Positions 45,679 to 53,671 of a DNA stretch of 64,000 nt are shown in pieces. Within the stretch, counting starts at the first letter, position 1. Every line of letters begins with the position of its first letter. Both the position numbers and the translations under genes were made by a program. This DNA is from Demequina muriae (GTDB taxonomy: Bacteria > Actinomycetota > Actinomycetes > Actinomycetales > Demequinaceae): assembly GCF_030418295.1 (NCBI RefSeq), contig NZ_JAUHQA010000001.1, positions 1,302,001 through 1,366,000 on the forward strand, written 5' to 3'. Below the pieces are notes generated by a model. It was not told the DNA's origin and searched no databases. It was given only the letters and a program-made list of their open reading frames with translations.

Positions 45679-47738
45679 GACCACCCTCTGGCGAGGGCGA
45701 CGCCGGGGCTCGAGCCTCGGCGTCGCTCTCGCCGCTCACCATTTACTTGGCGGTCGTCAGCACCGCAGGCTTGGGCAGCGTGATCGCAGCGATCATGCTG
45801 AGCCCGTGGGAGGCGTTCCTCGCCGCCCTGCCGCTGGCCTCGGTCGCGTTCCTCGCGGTGGCGGCGATCGCGGGAGAGGTCAAGCCCATCCTGCTCGTGC
45901 TTGCGGGCGCGGAGACGAGGTCGCTGTCGACGTCGGCACCCTTCGTGCTCGCCCTGATCGCCGTGGGAGGGCTCGGCCTGGCGATCGTCGTGCAGGTGGT
46001 GTCGAGCCTCACCGATGACATCGTCAATCGTCGTGAGTTCAAGAAGTCACTCTTCAATACCGCGCAATACGCGCTGAGCGTCCTCTCCGCGGGGATCGTC
46101 TACGGGCTCCTCACCGGCCAGCCGACCTTTGGCGTGCCTGAGCCGGTGACGCCCGGACATGTCGGAGCGCTCCTGATCGCCGGCGTTGCGATGGTCATCG
46201 TCAACTGGTTCCTCGTCGCCGCGGTGGTCGCTCTCGCGTCCGGGCAGCCTCTGACATTCGTGCTGCGCACCGATGCGCGCAACTCCTTCCTCACTCACCT
46301 GGTGCTGCTCAGCGTGGGCGGCATCGCGGCCGACGTCGCGTCCGACGGCGTCGGCGTGCTGGCGCTCCTCGCCGCGCCGGTGGTCGCGGCGCACCTCTTC
46401 GCCACCGTGGTGGCACGGCACGCGCACGATGCGGCGCACGACTCTCTGACGGGTCTGGGCAACCGAGGCCAGCTCGACAACGCCCTCACGAGGGCGTTGC
46501 GCGCCTCACAGCACACCACCACCCAAGGGCCGGGACTGGTGCTCCTGGACCTGGATCACTTCAAGGACTTCAACGACACCCTGGGCCACCCGGTGGGCGA
46601 CACGATCCTCCGGGACGTGGCCGAGCGGCTGCGCAACGCGGTGCCCGAAGGCGGATCCGTCCACCGCCTCGGCGGCGATGAGTTCGCAGTCGTCGTGCAT
46701 GGCGGCCTCGCCGACTCGCGGCGCGTCGCGCGCGACCTGCTCGCGGCCTTGGACGCGCCGATCAGGATCGAGAGCCTCGAGCTGCTGGTGCGCTCGAGTG
46801 CCGGCGTCGCCGTGGCGCCCATGCACGGCACCGACGGCGAGACGCTGATGAAGAACTCCGACATCGCGCTGTACCACGCGAAGCTCGAGCGGGACCGGAT
46901 CAGCACCTACTCGCCGGAGTACGACGTCAACACCGTCGAACGCCTCCAACTTCTCGCTGACCTGCGCTCCGCGCTCGACTCTCAGCAGCTGCGGGTGGTC
47001 TACCAGCCGCAGGTGGACCTGAACTCTCGCCGAACGGTCGCCGTCGAGGCGCTGGTGCGGTGGGATCACCCCACGCGCGGCACCATCGCGCCCGACGACT
47101 TCATCCCCCTTGCGGAGAACTCCGGACTGATCTTCCCGGTCACCCACTTCGTGCTCGACGCGGCGCTGGCGCAGCTCGCACGGTGGCGAGAGGCCGGGCA
47201 CCAGATTCGCGTGGCGGTCAACCTGTCTGCCCGCCACCTCTCGGACGTGGGCCTGGCGCAGCAGATCTACGAGGCGCTGGCGCGTCACCAGGTGCCGCCC
47301 TCTGCGCTGGTGCTCGAGATCACGGAGACCGGGATCCTCTCCGACACGGTGCGCGCCGACATGGTGATCCGCGCCGTGCGGGGCATCGGCGTTGAGATCG
47401 CGATCGACGACTATGGGACCGGCAACGCCTCGCTGAGCTATCTCAAGCGCCTCCAGATCGACGAGCTCAAGGTCGACCGGTCATTCGTGAGCAACATCGG
47501 CTCCGACCACCATGACCTGATCATCGTGCGCTCCACCATCGCCCTCGCCCTCGCGCTCGACCTGCGCGTGGTCGCGGAGGGAATCGAGGACGACGCGACG
47601 GCTGAGGCGCTCGCCCAGCTGGGCGGAGTGATCGGCCAGGGCTACTACTTGGGCAGCCCCGCCTCGGTGGATGAGATCAGCGAGCGGCTCGAACTCGAGC
47701 GACGCTCGGCGCCCACTGCACGCGGCGCGGGTCGCTGA
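45669..47738 (+). CDS. Membrane GGDEF-EAL cyclic-di-GMP enzyme
   Basis: The 689-residue product has about six or seven N-terminal helices (to residue 255), followed by a short linker. The GGDEF domain has its active motif L-G-G335-D-E-F339 and DLDHFKDFND. The EAL domain has E460-A-L and the other phosphodiesterase motifs intact or nearly so: NLSARHL, EITETGI, IDDYGTGNASLSYL, KVDRSFV and EGIEDD. Both making and breaking of c-di-GMP are therefore possible. No sensor domain other than the membrane part is visible. The start is GTG 45669, and the DUF5317-like gene begins two bases after the stop. Confidence 0.93.
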   Translation: MGLRPPSGEGDAGARASASLSPLTIYLAVVSTAGLGSVIAAIMLSPWEAFLAALPLASVAFLAVAAIAGEVKPILLVLAGAETRSLSTSAPFVLALIAVGGLGLAIVVQVVSSLTDDIVNRREFKKSLFNTAQYALSVLSAGIVYGLLTGQPTFGVPEPVTPGHVGALLIAGVAMVIVNWFLVAAVVALASGQPLTFVLRTDARNSFLTHLVLLSVGGIAADVASDGVGVLALLAAPVVAAHLFATVVARHAHDAAHDSLTGLGNRGQLDNALTRALRASQHTTTQGPGLVLLDLDHFKDFNDTLGHPVGDTILRDVAERLRNAVPEGGSVHRLGGDEFAVVVHGGLADSRRVARDLLAALDAPIRIESLELLVRSSAGVAVAPMHGTDGETLMKNSDIALYHAKLERDRISTYSPEYDVNTVERLQLLADLRSALDSQQLRVVYQPQVDLNSRRTVAVEALVRWDHPTRGTIAPDDFIPLAENSGLIFPVTHFVLDAALAQLARWREAGHQIRVAVNLSARHLSDVGLAQQIYEALARHQVPPSALVLEITETGILSDTVRADMVIRAVRGIGVEIAIDDYGTGNASLSYLKRLQIDELKVDRSFVSNIGSDHHDLIIVRSTIALALALDLRVVAEGIEDDATAEALAQLGGVIGQGYYLGSPASVDEISERLELERRSAPTARGAGR

Positions 47739-47740
47739 CC

Positions 47741-48292
47741 ATGCTGCTGCTCGCCGTCTGCGTGCTCGTCGTCGTGTCACCGCTGCTCATCGGGCGGTGG
47801 CCCGCAGGCCTGCTCCTGCACCGGTGGCGGTGGCCGGCCCTGGTGTGGGTGGCGCTGGCGCTGCAGGTGGTGATCATGCAGATCGACGCGCTGCACCGGA
47901 TCGCCCCCGTGATGCACATCCTCACCTACGTGGCGGCGGGCGTGTTCCTGTGGCTGAATCGAGCCATGCCCGGCGCGCTCATCGTCGGCCTCGGCGCACT
48001 CTCGAACGGCGTCACGATCGCGCTCAACGGAGGCGTGCTCCCGGCCCGGGCGGGCGCCGTCGAGGCGGCGGGCCTCGGCACCGACGACGCCTTCGCGAAC
48101 TCTGCGGTGGTGGCCGACCCCGTGCTGCCATGGCTGGGAGACAACTTCGCCTGGCCCGAGCCGCTGCCGCTGGCGAACACCTTCAGCGTCGGCGACGTGC
48201 TCATCGTCGTCGGCGTGATCGTCGCGGCGTGGACGGGGACCCGCCGCATCGGCGCGGCCTCGACGCAGGCCCACGAGCGCAAGGCGGTCTGA
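47741..48292 (+). CDS. DUF5317-like membrane protein
   Basis: The 183-residue product has four or five hydrophobic segments: LLAVCVLVVVSPLLIGRWP, WPALVWVALALQVVIM, VMHILTYVAAGVFLWLN, ALIVGLGALSNGVTIALNGGVLP, and VGDVLIVVGVIVAAWTG. The NGGxLP turn between helices and the terminal basic tail resemble DUF5317 proteins of Gram-positive bacteria, whose role is unknown. It follows the c-di-GMP enzyme gene by two bases and is probably cotranscribed, so it may belong to that signalling unit. Confidence 0.65.
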   Translation: MLLLAVCVLVVVSPLLIGRWPAGLLLHRWRWPALVWVALALQVVIMQIDALHRIAPVMHILTYVAAGVFLWLNRAMPGALIVGLGALSNGVTIALNGGVLPARAGAVEAAGLGTDDAFANSAVVADPVLPWLGDNFAWPEPLPLANTFSVGDVLIVVGVIVAAWTGTRRIGAASTQAHERKAV

Positions 48293-48376
48293 GCTCCGCT
48301 CCATTCGGTGACTCGACCGTGCGTTTCCGTGCGGTGGGTACCCGTACGGGTCGCGGGTCACGGCAGAATCGGCGGT

Positions 48377-48841
48377 GTGGATCTCTCTCCCGACATCGCG
48401 GCCGACGCCCCCGCGCTCGATGGCGGCCTCGACCTGCCGTATCTCGTGTACGGCACCCTGCGGCCCGGCGGCTCCAACGCGGTGCTCGTGGATCGTCATG
48501 GCGGCGTGCACGCCGGATCGCTGACGCTCGACGGCTACGCAATGTACGACGCACCCGCGGGCTATCCCTACATCGTCCCGCGCGAGACCGCGGGCGCCAT
48601 CGCTCTCGACGTCCTGGTCCCACCGGCCGATGCGGGGGCGCGGGAGTCCCTGCGCGCGGACCTCGACGCGCTCGAGGGCTTCGAGGTGGGTGGACGGCTC
48701 AACCACTACGAGCGGGTGGCCGTGAGCTTCCCTGACCCCGCCACCGGGATCGCGCGCTGGGGATGGCTGTATGTGGCGGGGCCCGGCGCACTGATCGACG
48801 GGCTCGCGGTGATCGAGTCAGGGGACTGGTTCGCGCGCTGA
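48377..48841 (+). CDS. Gamma-glutamylcyclotransferase-like (GGCT) protein
   Basis: The 154-residue product has the GGCT/AIG2 opening motif YLVYGTLRPGGSNAVL and a later acidic LDALEGFEVGG, where the catalytic glutamate of the fold is expected. Such proteins cleave gamma-glutamyl or related amine linkages, but many have no known substrate. The GTG at 48377 was chosen because it sits just before the homology; GTG/ATG-type starts back to 48308 are possible. A CAGAAT hexamer eleven bases upstream could be the -10 of its own short-leader transcript. Confidence 0.72.
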   Translation: MDLSPDIAADAPALDGGLDLPYLVYGTLRPGGSNAVLVDRHGGVHAGSLTLDGYAMYDAPAGYPYIVPRETAGAIALDVLVPPADAGARESLRADLDALEGFEVGGRLNHYERVAVSFPDPATGIARWGWLYVAGPGALIDGLAVIESGDWFAR

Positions 48842-48880
48842 GTCCTCAGGCGCCGACGGATCGCAGACCCCGCAGACGCA

Positions 48881-48911
48881 GGAAGCCCCGGCCGTGGGGG
48901 CCGGGGCTTCC
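48881..48911. terminator. Convergent hairpin terminator
   Basis: GGAAGCCCCGGCC and its complement form a 13-base stem around GTGGG, between two converging genes. Confidence 0.7.
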
Positions 48912-48933
48912 GTGACGTTGGTGCAGAGCAGCG

Positions 48934-49983
48934 CTACTTGCTGGCGCCGCCCGGCTTCTTGGCTGCAGACGAACGAGCCGTCGACGACTTCTTGGCCGCA
49001 GCCTTGGCGTTCTTCGCCGCGGCGTCCGCAGTGGCCTGAACCTTGGCGGTGGGCGTCTCTCCAGTGGAGTCGTCCTCCCACACGTCCTCGGCGTCGTCGA
49101 TGGTGCTGGCGGCAGCCGCGGTCGCACGGTCACGCGCGTCATCGACCGATGCACGCACCTTGTTGACCTCGGAACTCGCCGACTCGCGCACCTTGTTGAC
49201 GCTCGCCTCGGCCTGGCCCGCGATCTTCTTGCTCTGCTCGACCGCGGTCTCGCGGAGTCGCTCGGCCGCAGGGCTCGCCTGCTCCTTGACCTTGTCCACG
49301 TAAGGGCTGGCCTGGTCCTTGACCTTCTCGACCGTCGGGCCGGCCTGCTCCTTCACGGCGGTGGCGGCGGAGGCGGCCGCCTCGGCGGCCTTCTTCGCCG
49401 CGTCCACGGCCGCGTCGGTGGCCTTGTTGACGTTGTCGCGCAGCTGACGCTTGAAGTCGCCGTCGCCCGCGAGCTCCCACTCCTCGTCCTCGCCGGCCCA
49501 CGTGTCGCGGCCCGGGTCGCGACGCGCCCAGACCACCACGGCGGCGGTCGCGGCGCCCACGAGAGCGAGCGGAATCAGCACGCGGCCCCAGCTGCGCTTC
49601 TCGTCTTCGTGCGCAGCGTTCTCCACGGCGTGGAGTGCGGCGGGGATCGCGGCGCTCACCACTGCTGCGTGGGCGACGTCGGCCCAGTGCGTCGCGGTGT
49701 CGCCGGCCCGCCGGACATACGGCTCTGCCTTGCGAGCGCCCGAGTGATAGGCCTTCTTGGCGTACGGCTTGGCCCACTCCTTGGCCTTGTGGGCCTGGGG
49801 TCCGGCCCAGTCGACGGCCTTGTCATACTGCGGAGCGGCCCACTTCTGAGCTTCCTTCGCCGCCTTCCTGGCGGACTTCGATGCCTGCTCAGCCGCAACC
49901 TTCGCGTGCGCGGCGGCCTCCTGAGCCTGCGCGCGATACTGGTCCACGTCGAGATGATCGAGGGGATTCTTCTTGCGTGCCAC
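48934..49983 (-). CDS. Alanine/lysine-rich membrane protein with 11-residue helical repeats
   Basis: The 349-residue product starts at GTG 49983, which follows GGAGGCACCTCAC. Residues 10-100 are a charged Ala-rich helical region with W-A-x-P periodicity. One membrane helix (RVLIPLALVGAATAAVVVWARR) lies near residue 150. Beyond it come repeats of K-x-Q-A-x-P-x-x-x-K-V (about 210-245), then more amphipathic helix and a lysine-alanine tail (KNAKAAAKKSSTARSSAAKKPGG) resembling bacterial histone-H1-like ends. I do not know the family. The repeats recall LEA or apolipoprotein-type helices, suggesting membrane or DNA contact at the envelope. It is divergent from the cyclophilin gene. Confidence 0.6.
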   Translation of the reverse strand: MARKKNPLDHLDVDQYRAQAQEAAAHAKVAAEQASKSARKAAKEAQKWAAPQYDKAVDWAGPQAHKAKEWAKPYAKKAYHSGARKAEPYVRRAGDTATHWADVAHAAVVSAAIPAALHAVENAAHEDEKRSWGRVLIPLALVGAATAAVVVWARRDPGRDTWAGEDEEWELAGDGDFKRQLRDNVNKATDAAVDAAKKAAEAAASAATAVKEQAGPTVEKVKDQASPYVDKVKEQASPAAERLRETAVEQSKKIAGQAEASVNKVRESASSEVNKVRASVDDARDRATAAAASTIDDAEDVWEDDSTGETPTAKVQATADAAAKNAKAAAKKSSTARSSAAKKPGGASK

Positions 49984-50074
49984 GTGAGGTGCCTCCAATT
50001 AGCAGGGGGGGTCCTGATCCCCCATATTGTCACTTCCATATGAGTAACGCGAGCGGCATGCGAGAATAGTCCGC

Positions 50075-50611
50075 ATGATCGCAACTCTTGAGACCACAGA
50101 AGGCACCATCCGCATCGAACTGATGCCGAACGATGCCCCCACCACCGTCAAGAACTTCGTCGGACTCGCCACGGGCGAGAAGGAGTGGACCGACCCCGAG
50201 ACCGGCAAGCCCAGCAACGAGCCGTTCTACAACGGCCTGGTCTTCCACCGCATCATCGAGGGCTTCATGATCCAGGGCGGCTGCCCCGAGGGCACCGGCA
50301 CCGGCGGCCCCGGCTACACGTTCGACGACGAGATTCACGCCAACAACCAGTTCTCCGAGCCGTACCTGCTCGCCATGGCCAACGCCGGCAAGCGCACCAA
50401 CCCGATCACGGGCAAGCCCTCGGGCACCAACGGTTCGCAGTTCTTCATCACTCTCGGCCAGACCCCGCACCTCAACCAGGCCCACACCATCTTCGGCAAG
50501 GTTGCGGATGACGAGTCGCGTGCAGTAGTCGACAAGATCGGGGCCACCGCCACGGACGGCCGCGACCGTCCGCTCGACGACGTCATGATCACGGCCGTCA
50601 CCATCTCCTAG
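50075..50611 (+). CDS. ppiA: Peptidyl-prolyl cis-trans isomerase (cyclophilin)
   Basis: The 178-residue product has no signal peptide and is cytoplasmic. Cyclophilin active-site features are FYNGLVFHRIIEGFMIQGGCP (catalytic Arg in FHR), LLAMANAG, NGSQFFITLGQTPHLNQAHTIFGKV and the final DVMITAVTI. It catalyses proline isomerisation in protein folding. It starts the conserved ppiA-rhomboid pair upstream of crgA; the rhomboid gene begins 11 bases after its stop. Confidence 0.94.
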   Translation: MIATLETTEGTIRIELMPNDAPTTVKNFVGLATGEKEWTDPETGKPSNEPFYNGLVFHRIIEGFMIQGGCPEGTGTGGPGYTFDDEIHANNQFSEPYLLAMANAGKRTNPITGKPSGTNGSQFFITLGQTPHLNQAHTIFGKVADDESRAVVDKIGATATDGRDRPLDDVMITAVTIS

Positions 50612-50622
50612 AGGACACACGC

Positions 50623-51459
50623 GTGACCCAGCCGCCTGACGCATCGGCCCCACCCACCTGCCCCCGGCACCCGGACCGCGTCGCGTACGTGCGCTGCCAG
50701 CGCTGCGAGCGGCCGGCGTGCCCGGAATGCCAGCGGCCGGCGGCGGTCGGGGTGCTGTGCGTGGACTGCCTCGCTCAGGCGAAGGCTCAGGCACGGCCGA
50801 TGCGCTCGCGGCTGGGATTCACGGCGGCCTCGGGGCCGCCTCTGGTCACCTATGTGCTGGTCGGCCTGAACGTCGCGGTGTTCCTGCTCGCGCCGATGCT
50901 CATCGGCGATGGCTGGGAGGGCTACCTGGGCCTCTGGCCCGGAGCGAGCCCGGAGCTGATCGCTCAGTACGTCAACGTGGGCGACGAGTGGTACCGGTGG
51001 GTCACCGCTGGTTTCGTCCAGTTCGGCTTCTTCCACATCGCGATGAACATGGTCGCGCTCTGGCAGCTCGGCAACGCTCTCGAACCGGCGATGGGGCGCG
51101 TGCGCTTCGCCGCCCTGTACTTCGGCTCGCTCCTCGGTTCGTCGGCGGGCGTCATGCTGCTGGCCAGCGAGGGCGTCCACGGCGGCGCCTCCGGAGCGAT
51201 ATTCGGGCTGCTCGCCGCCTACGGCATCGTGCTCAAGCGCCTGCGGCTGCCGTATCAGTCGGTGCTCGTGATCGCCGCGATCTTCATCGGCGGCCCGCTG
51301 GTGTCCGAGTTCATCCCGGCGCTGTCGTTCTTCGCCGGTCTCTCATGGCAGGGTCACCTCGGCGGAGCGGTGGTCGGCGCGATCATCATGCTTGCGATGT
51401 TCCGCGGCGTCGACAGCCGTGAGCGCGCCGCGCGTGCCGGCGCCCTGCCCGGCAACTGA
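50623..51459 (+). CDS. Rhomboid-family intramembrane serine protease
   Basis: The 278-residue product has an N-terminal B-box-like zinc-binding region (CPRHPDRVAYVRCQRCERPACPECQ...GVLCVDC) and six or seven helices. The catalytic serine S190 is in HGGASGAIFG, the catalytic histidine H245 in WQGHLGGA, and the HxxxN motif in FHIAMNMVALWQLG. It should cleave membrane proteins within the bilayer; targets are unknown. The position between ppiA and crgA is conserved in Actinobacteria. Confidence 0.92.
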   Translation: MTQPPDASAPPTCPRHPDRVAYVRCQRCERPACPECQRPAAVGVLCVDCLAQAKAQARPMRSRLGFTAASGPPLVTYVLVGLNVAVFLLAPMLIGDGWEGYLGLWPGASPELIAQYVNVGDEWYRWVTAGFVQFGFFHIAMNMVALWQLGNALEPAMGRVRFAALYFGSLLGSSAGVMLLASEGVHGGASGAIFGLLAAYGIVLKRLRLPYQSVLVIAAIFIGGPLVSEFIPALSFFAGLSWQGHLGGAVVGAIIMLAMFRGVDSRERAARAGALPGN

Positions 51460-51528
51460 GCGTCCGCCTGCCGCTGCCACTGCCCCGCGCATCGGCCGGG
51501 CTCAGGCATCCCCCGTTCCACCCCCAGA

Positions 51529-51592
51529 TGTGAATAACACCGGTGTAGTTGTCCCCAGGGTTGTCCACAGCGGGGGAAAACTACACCGGTGT
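51529..51592. other. DnaA-box cluster within an inverted repeat
   Basis: In this convergent gap, ACACCGGTGTAGTT (51537-51550) and its complement (51579-51592) enclose TTGTCCCCA (51549-51557) and a perfect actinobacterial DnaA box TTGTCCACA (51561-51569). TTATTCACA lies just outside on the other strand (51529-51537). Each repeat arm also contains the palindrome ACACCGGTGT. It could be a DnaA-binding locus, a terminator, or both. Confidence 0.6.
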
Positions 51593-51621
51593 CACTTCAC
51601 CGCGGCGGAGTGGTCGACGCG

Positions 51622-51870
51622 CTACTTCCAGCGCGTGAGCAGCAGCATCGCCGCTGCCATGAACGCGAAGCCCACCAGCAGGTTCCAGTCCCCGATGTCG
51701 AGCGGATACTGGGCGCGCGAGATGTAATAAGTGATGATCCACGCCGGGCCGATGATCAGCAGCGTCACCGCCGTCGGCAGCAGCCACCTGGGGTTGTCGG
51801 TGTCGTCCGGCTTCCCCAGGTTGCGGGGGGCCTTGTAGACGTTCTTGTCGCGCTTCTTCGAGACGGCCAC
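51622..51870 (-). CDS. crgA: Cell division protein CrgA
   Basis: The 82-residue product begins with a charged segment (SKKRDKNVYKAPRNLGKPDD) and has two membrane helices: WLLPTAVTLLIIGPAWIITYYI, and NLLVGFAFMAAAMLLL ending TRWK. This is the CrgA family, which interacts with FtsZ, FtsQ and penicillin-binding proteins at the septum. The start is GTG 51870. It is divergent from sortase E and convergent with the rhomboid gene, as in related genomes. Confidence 0.94.
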   Translation of the reverse strand: MAVSKKRDKNVYKAPRNLGKPDDTDNPRWLLPTAVTLLIIGPAWIITYYISRAQYPLDIGDWNLLVGFAFMAAAMLLLTRWK

Positions 51871-51986
51871 GGTGGTACTCCGATGCAGGGTTCGGCCCGC
51901 AGCGTGCGGGCGTGAATGGGAACCAGCGTACCCAGGCCAGGGCCCGACGTCAGCACTCCCACGCGCTCGCGTACGCTTGTCGCATC

Positions 51987-52769
51987 ATGACGACCGACAC
52001 TGAGGCCCGCGATCGGGCGGATGCGCCCGCCCCCGCGCGGAGCGAGCGGCGCCGCCTGAGCGCGGTGGGCATCTTGGGCGAGCTGTTCATCGCGGCGGGC
52101 CTGCTCATTGCACTGTTCGTCGTGTGGCAGCTGTTCTACACCGACGTGCAGGGCGAGCGCGTGCAGCGCGAGGCCGTCGAGGAGACCGAGTGGGTGCAGC
52201 CGGCCATCGTCGCCGCCGACACGGTGCAGACCATCCCGGACGAGCTGAAGATGCGTGACACGGACCCGCCCGAGATGACGTATCCGGGATACGCCGACGA
52301 GTTCGCGGCGCTCATGGTGCCGCGCTGGGGCGAGGACTACACGAAGTTGATCTACGAGGGCGTGACGCGGGCCGACGTGCTCGACCCCCTCGGCATCGGC
52401 CACTACCCCGACACCGCTCTTCCCGGCGAGACCGGCAACTTCGCGATCTCCGCGCACCGCACCACGTATGGCAAGCCGTTCGTGGACATCGATCAGCTCG
52501 CGGCCGGCGACGCCCTGATCGTGCAGACGGAGGAGGCGTGGTTCGTGTACACGGTCGAGTCCTGGGACATCGTGACGCCGCAGGACGTCCAGGTGATCGC
52601 ACCGATGCCGGGCGAGCCCGGCGTCGAGCCCGACGACCGCTACATCACGCTGACCACCTGCCACCCGAAGTTCTCCGCCGCCGAGCGGTGGGTCGTGCAC
52701 GGTCGCCTGGACTACTGGGCCCCGACCGGGAACGGCGTTCCCGAAGAGCTGCTGGAGGTCGCGCCATGA
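51987..52769 (+). CDS. Class E sortase
   Basis: Sortases join surface proteins to peptidoglycan. The 260-residue product has an N-terminal membrane anchor (GILGELFIAAGLLIALFVVWQLFY). Catalytic residues are His157 (ISAHRTTYG), Cys225 (LTLTTCHPKF) and an arginine in SAAERWVVHG. Class E enzymes of high-GC Gram-positives prefer LAxTG over LPxTG, and an LAVTG protein is encoded at 44073-45278. ATG 51987 fits the family start. The stop overlaps the next small gene (ATGA). Confidence 0.9.
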   Translation: MTTDTEARDRADAPAPARSERRRLSAVGILGELFIAAGLLIALFVVWQLFYTDVQGERVQREAVEETEWVQPAIVAADTVQTIPDELKMRDTDPPEMTYPGYADEFAALMVPRWGEDYTKLIYEGVTRADVLDPLGIGHYPDTALPGETGNFAISAHRTTYGKPFVDIDQLAAGDALIVQTEEAWFVYTVESWDIVTPQDVQVIAPMPGEPGVEPDDRYITLTTCHPKFSAAERWVVHGRLDYWAPTGNGVPEELLEVAP

Positions 52770-52930
52770 TCTCGACCATGATCTGGAACGCGCTGCCGGG
52801 GCCGGTGGTGGTGCGCGTGCTGCTGCTCCTGCTCGTGCTCGCCGCTGTGGTGTTCGTGCTGTTCGAGTACGTGTTCCCGTGGGCGTCCGAGTACTTTGCG
52901 ATCCAAGAGACCACCGTGGAGGACCCATGA
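52766..52930 (+). CDS. 54-residue membrane protein between sortase E and pabA
   Basis: The frame gives a peptide with one long hydrophobic helix (VVVRVLLLLLVLAAVVFVLFEYVF at about 14-36) and the tail PWASEYFAIQETTVEDP. Its ATG overlaps the sortase stop and its TGA overlaps the pabA start (both ATGA), so the three genes are translationally coupled. I do not know its function. Short single-helix proteins at this position occur in related Micrococcales, which supports it being real. Confidence 0.7.
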   Translation: MISTMIWNALPGPVVVRVLLLLLVLAAVVFVLFEYVFPWASEYFAIQETTVEDP

Positions 52931-53553
52931 CCCGCATCCTTGTGATCGACAACTACGACTCGTTCGTCTACACGATCGTCGGCTATCTGCGCCAGATGGG
53001 TGCGGAGACCGTGGTGGTGCGCAATGACGCCCTGGCCGATGCCGACGCGATCGCGGACTACGACGGCGTGCTGGTGTCCCCCGGCCCGGGCACCCCTGCC
53101 GAGGCCGGCGCCTCGAACGAGGTCATCCGCGAGTGCGCCCGCACGGGCACCCCGATGCTGGGCATCTGCCTGGGTCACCAAGCGCTCGCCGAGGTCTACG
53201 GCGGGGTGGTCTCTCACGCCCCCGAGCTGATGCACGGCAAGACCTCCGCTGTGAGGCACGAGGGCGGATCGGTGCTGGGCGGTCTCGCCTCGCCGTTCAC
53301 CGCCACGCGCTATCACTCGCTCGCAGTCGAGACCGACACGGTCTCGGACGAGCTCGTCGTCACTGCCCACACGGACAACGGCATCATCATGGGCCTGCAG
53401 CACCGCGAGCTGCCGCTGCACGGCGTGCAGTTCCACCCCGAGTCGGTGCTCACCGAGGGCGGCCACCGCCTGCTGGCGAACTGGCTCGAGGTGTGCGGAA
53501 TGCCCGATGCGGAGGGCCGTTCCGCCGGCCTGTCGCCCCTGGTCCGTCAGTAG
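52927..53553 (+). CDS. pabA: Glutamine amidotransferase of anthranilate/aminodeoxychorismate synthase (TrpG/PabA)
   Basis: The 208-residue class I amidotransferase supplies ammonia for tryptophan or folate precursor synthesis. It has RILVIDNYDSFVYTIVGYL, the oxyanion GPGTP, catalytic Cys in LGICLGHQALAEVYGG, and His-Glu in GVQFHPESVLTEGG. One gene often serves both pathways; no partner synthase is in the window. The location beside sortase E and near pknB is a conserved actinobacterial arrangement rather than a pathway cluster. Confidence 0.92.
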   Translation: MTRILVIDNYDSFVYTIVGYLRQMGAETVVVRNDALADADAIADYDGVLVSPGPGTPAEAGASNEVIRECARTGTPMLGICLGHQALAEVYGGVVSHAPELMHGKTSAVRHEGGSVLGGLASPFTATRYHSLAVETDTVSDELVVTAHTDNGIIMGLQHRELPLHGVQFHPESVLTEGGHRLLANWLEVCGMPDAEGRSAGLSPLVRQ

Positions 53554-53596
53554 CTCCCGGGCTCGCCGGCTCGCCACGGAACGTTTGCTCGTCAAT

Positions 53597-53630
53597 CAGT
53601 GACGAAGCCACCGTTGCAGGTTCGCCACTG
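53597..53630. terminator. Convergent hairpin between pabA and crtEb
   Basis: CAGTGACGAA pairs with TTCGCCACTG (one mismatch) over a 14-base loop in the 118-base gap between converging genes. Confidence 0.45.
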
Positions 53631-53671
53631 ATGGAGGCCCGTCGGGTCCGTGCGGACCACCGTCGGAGGCT

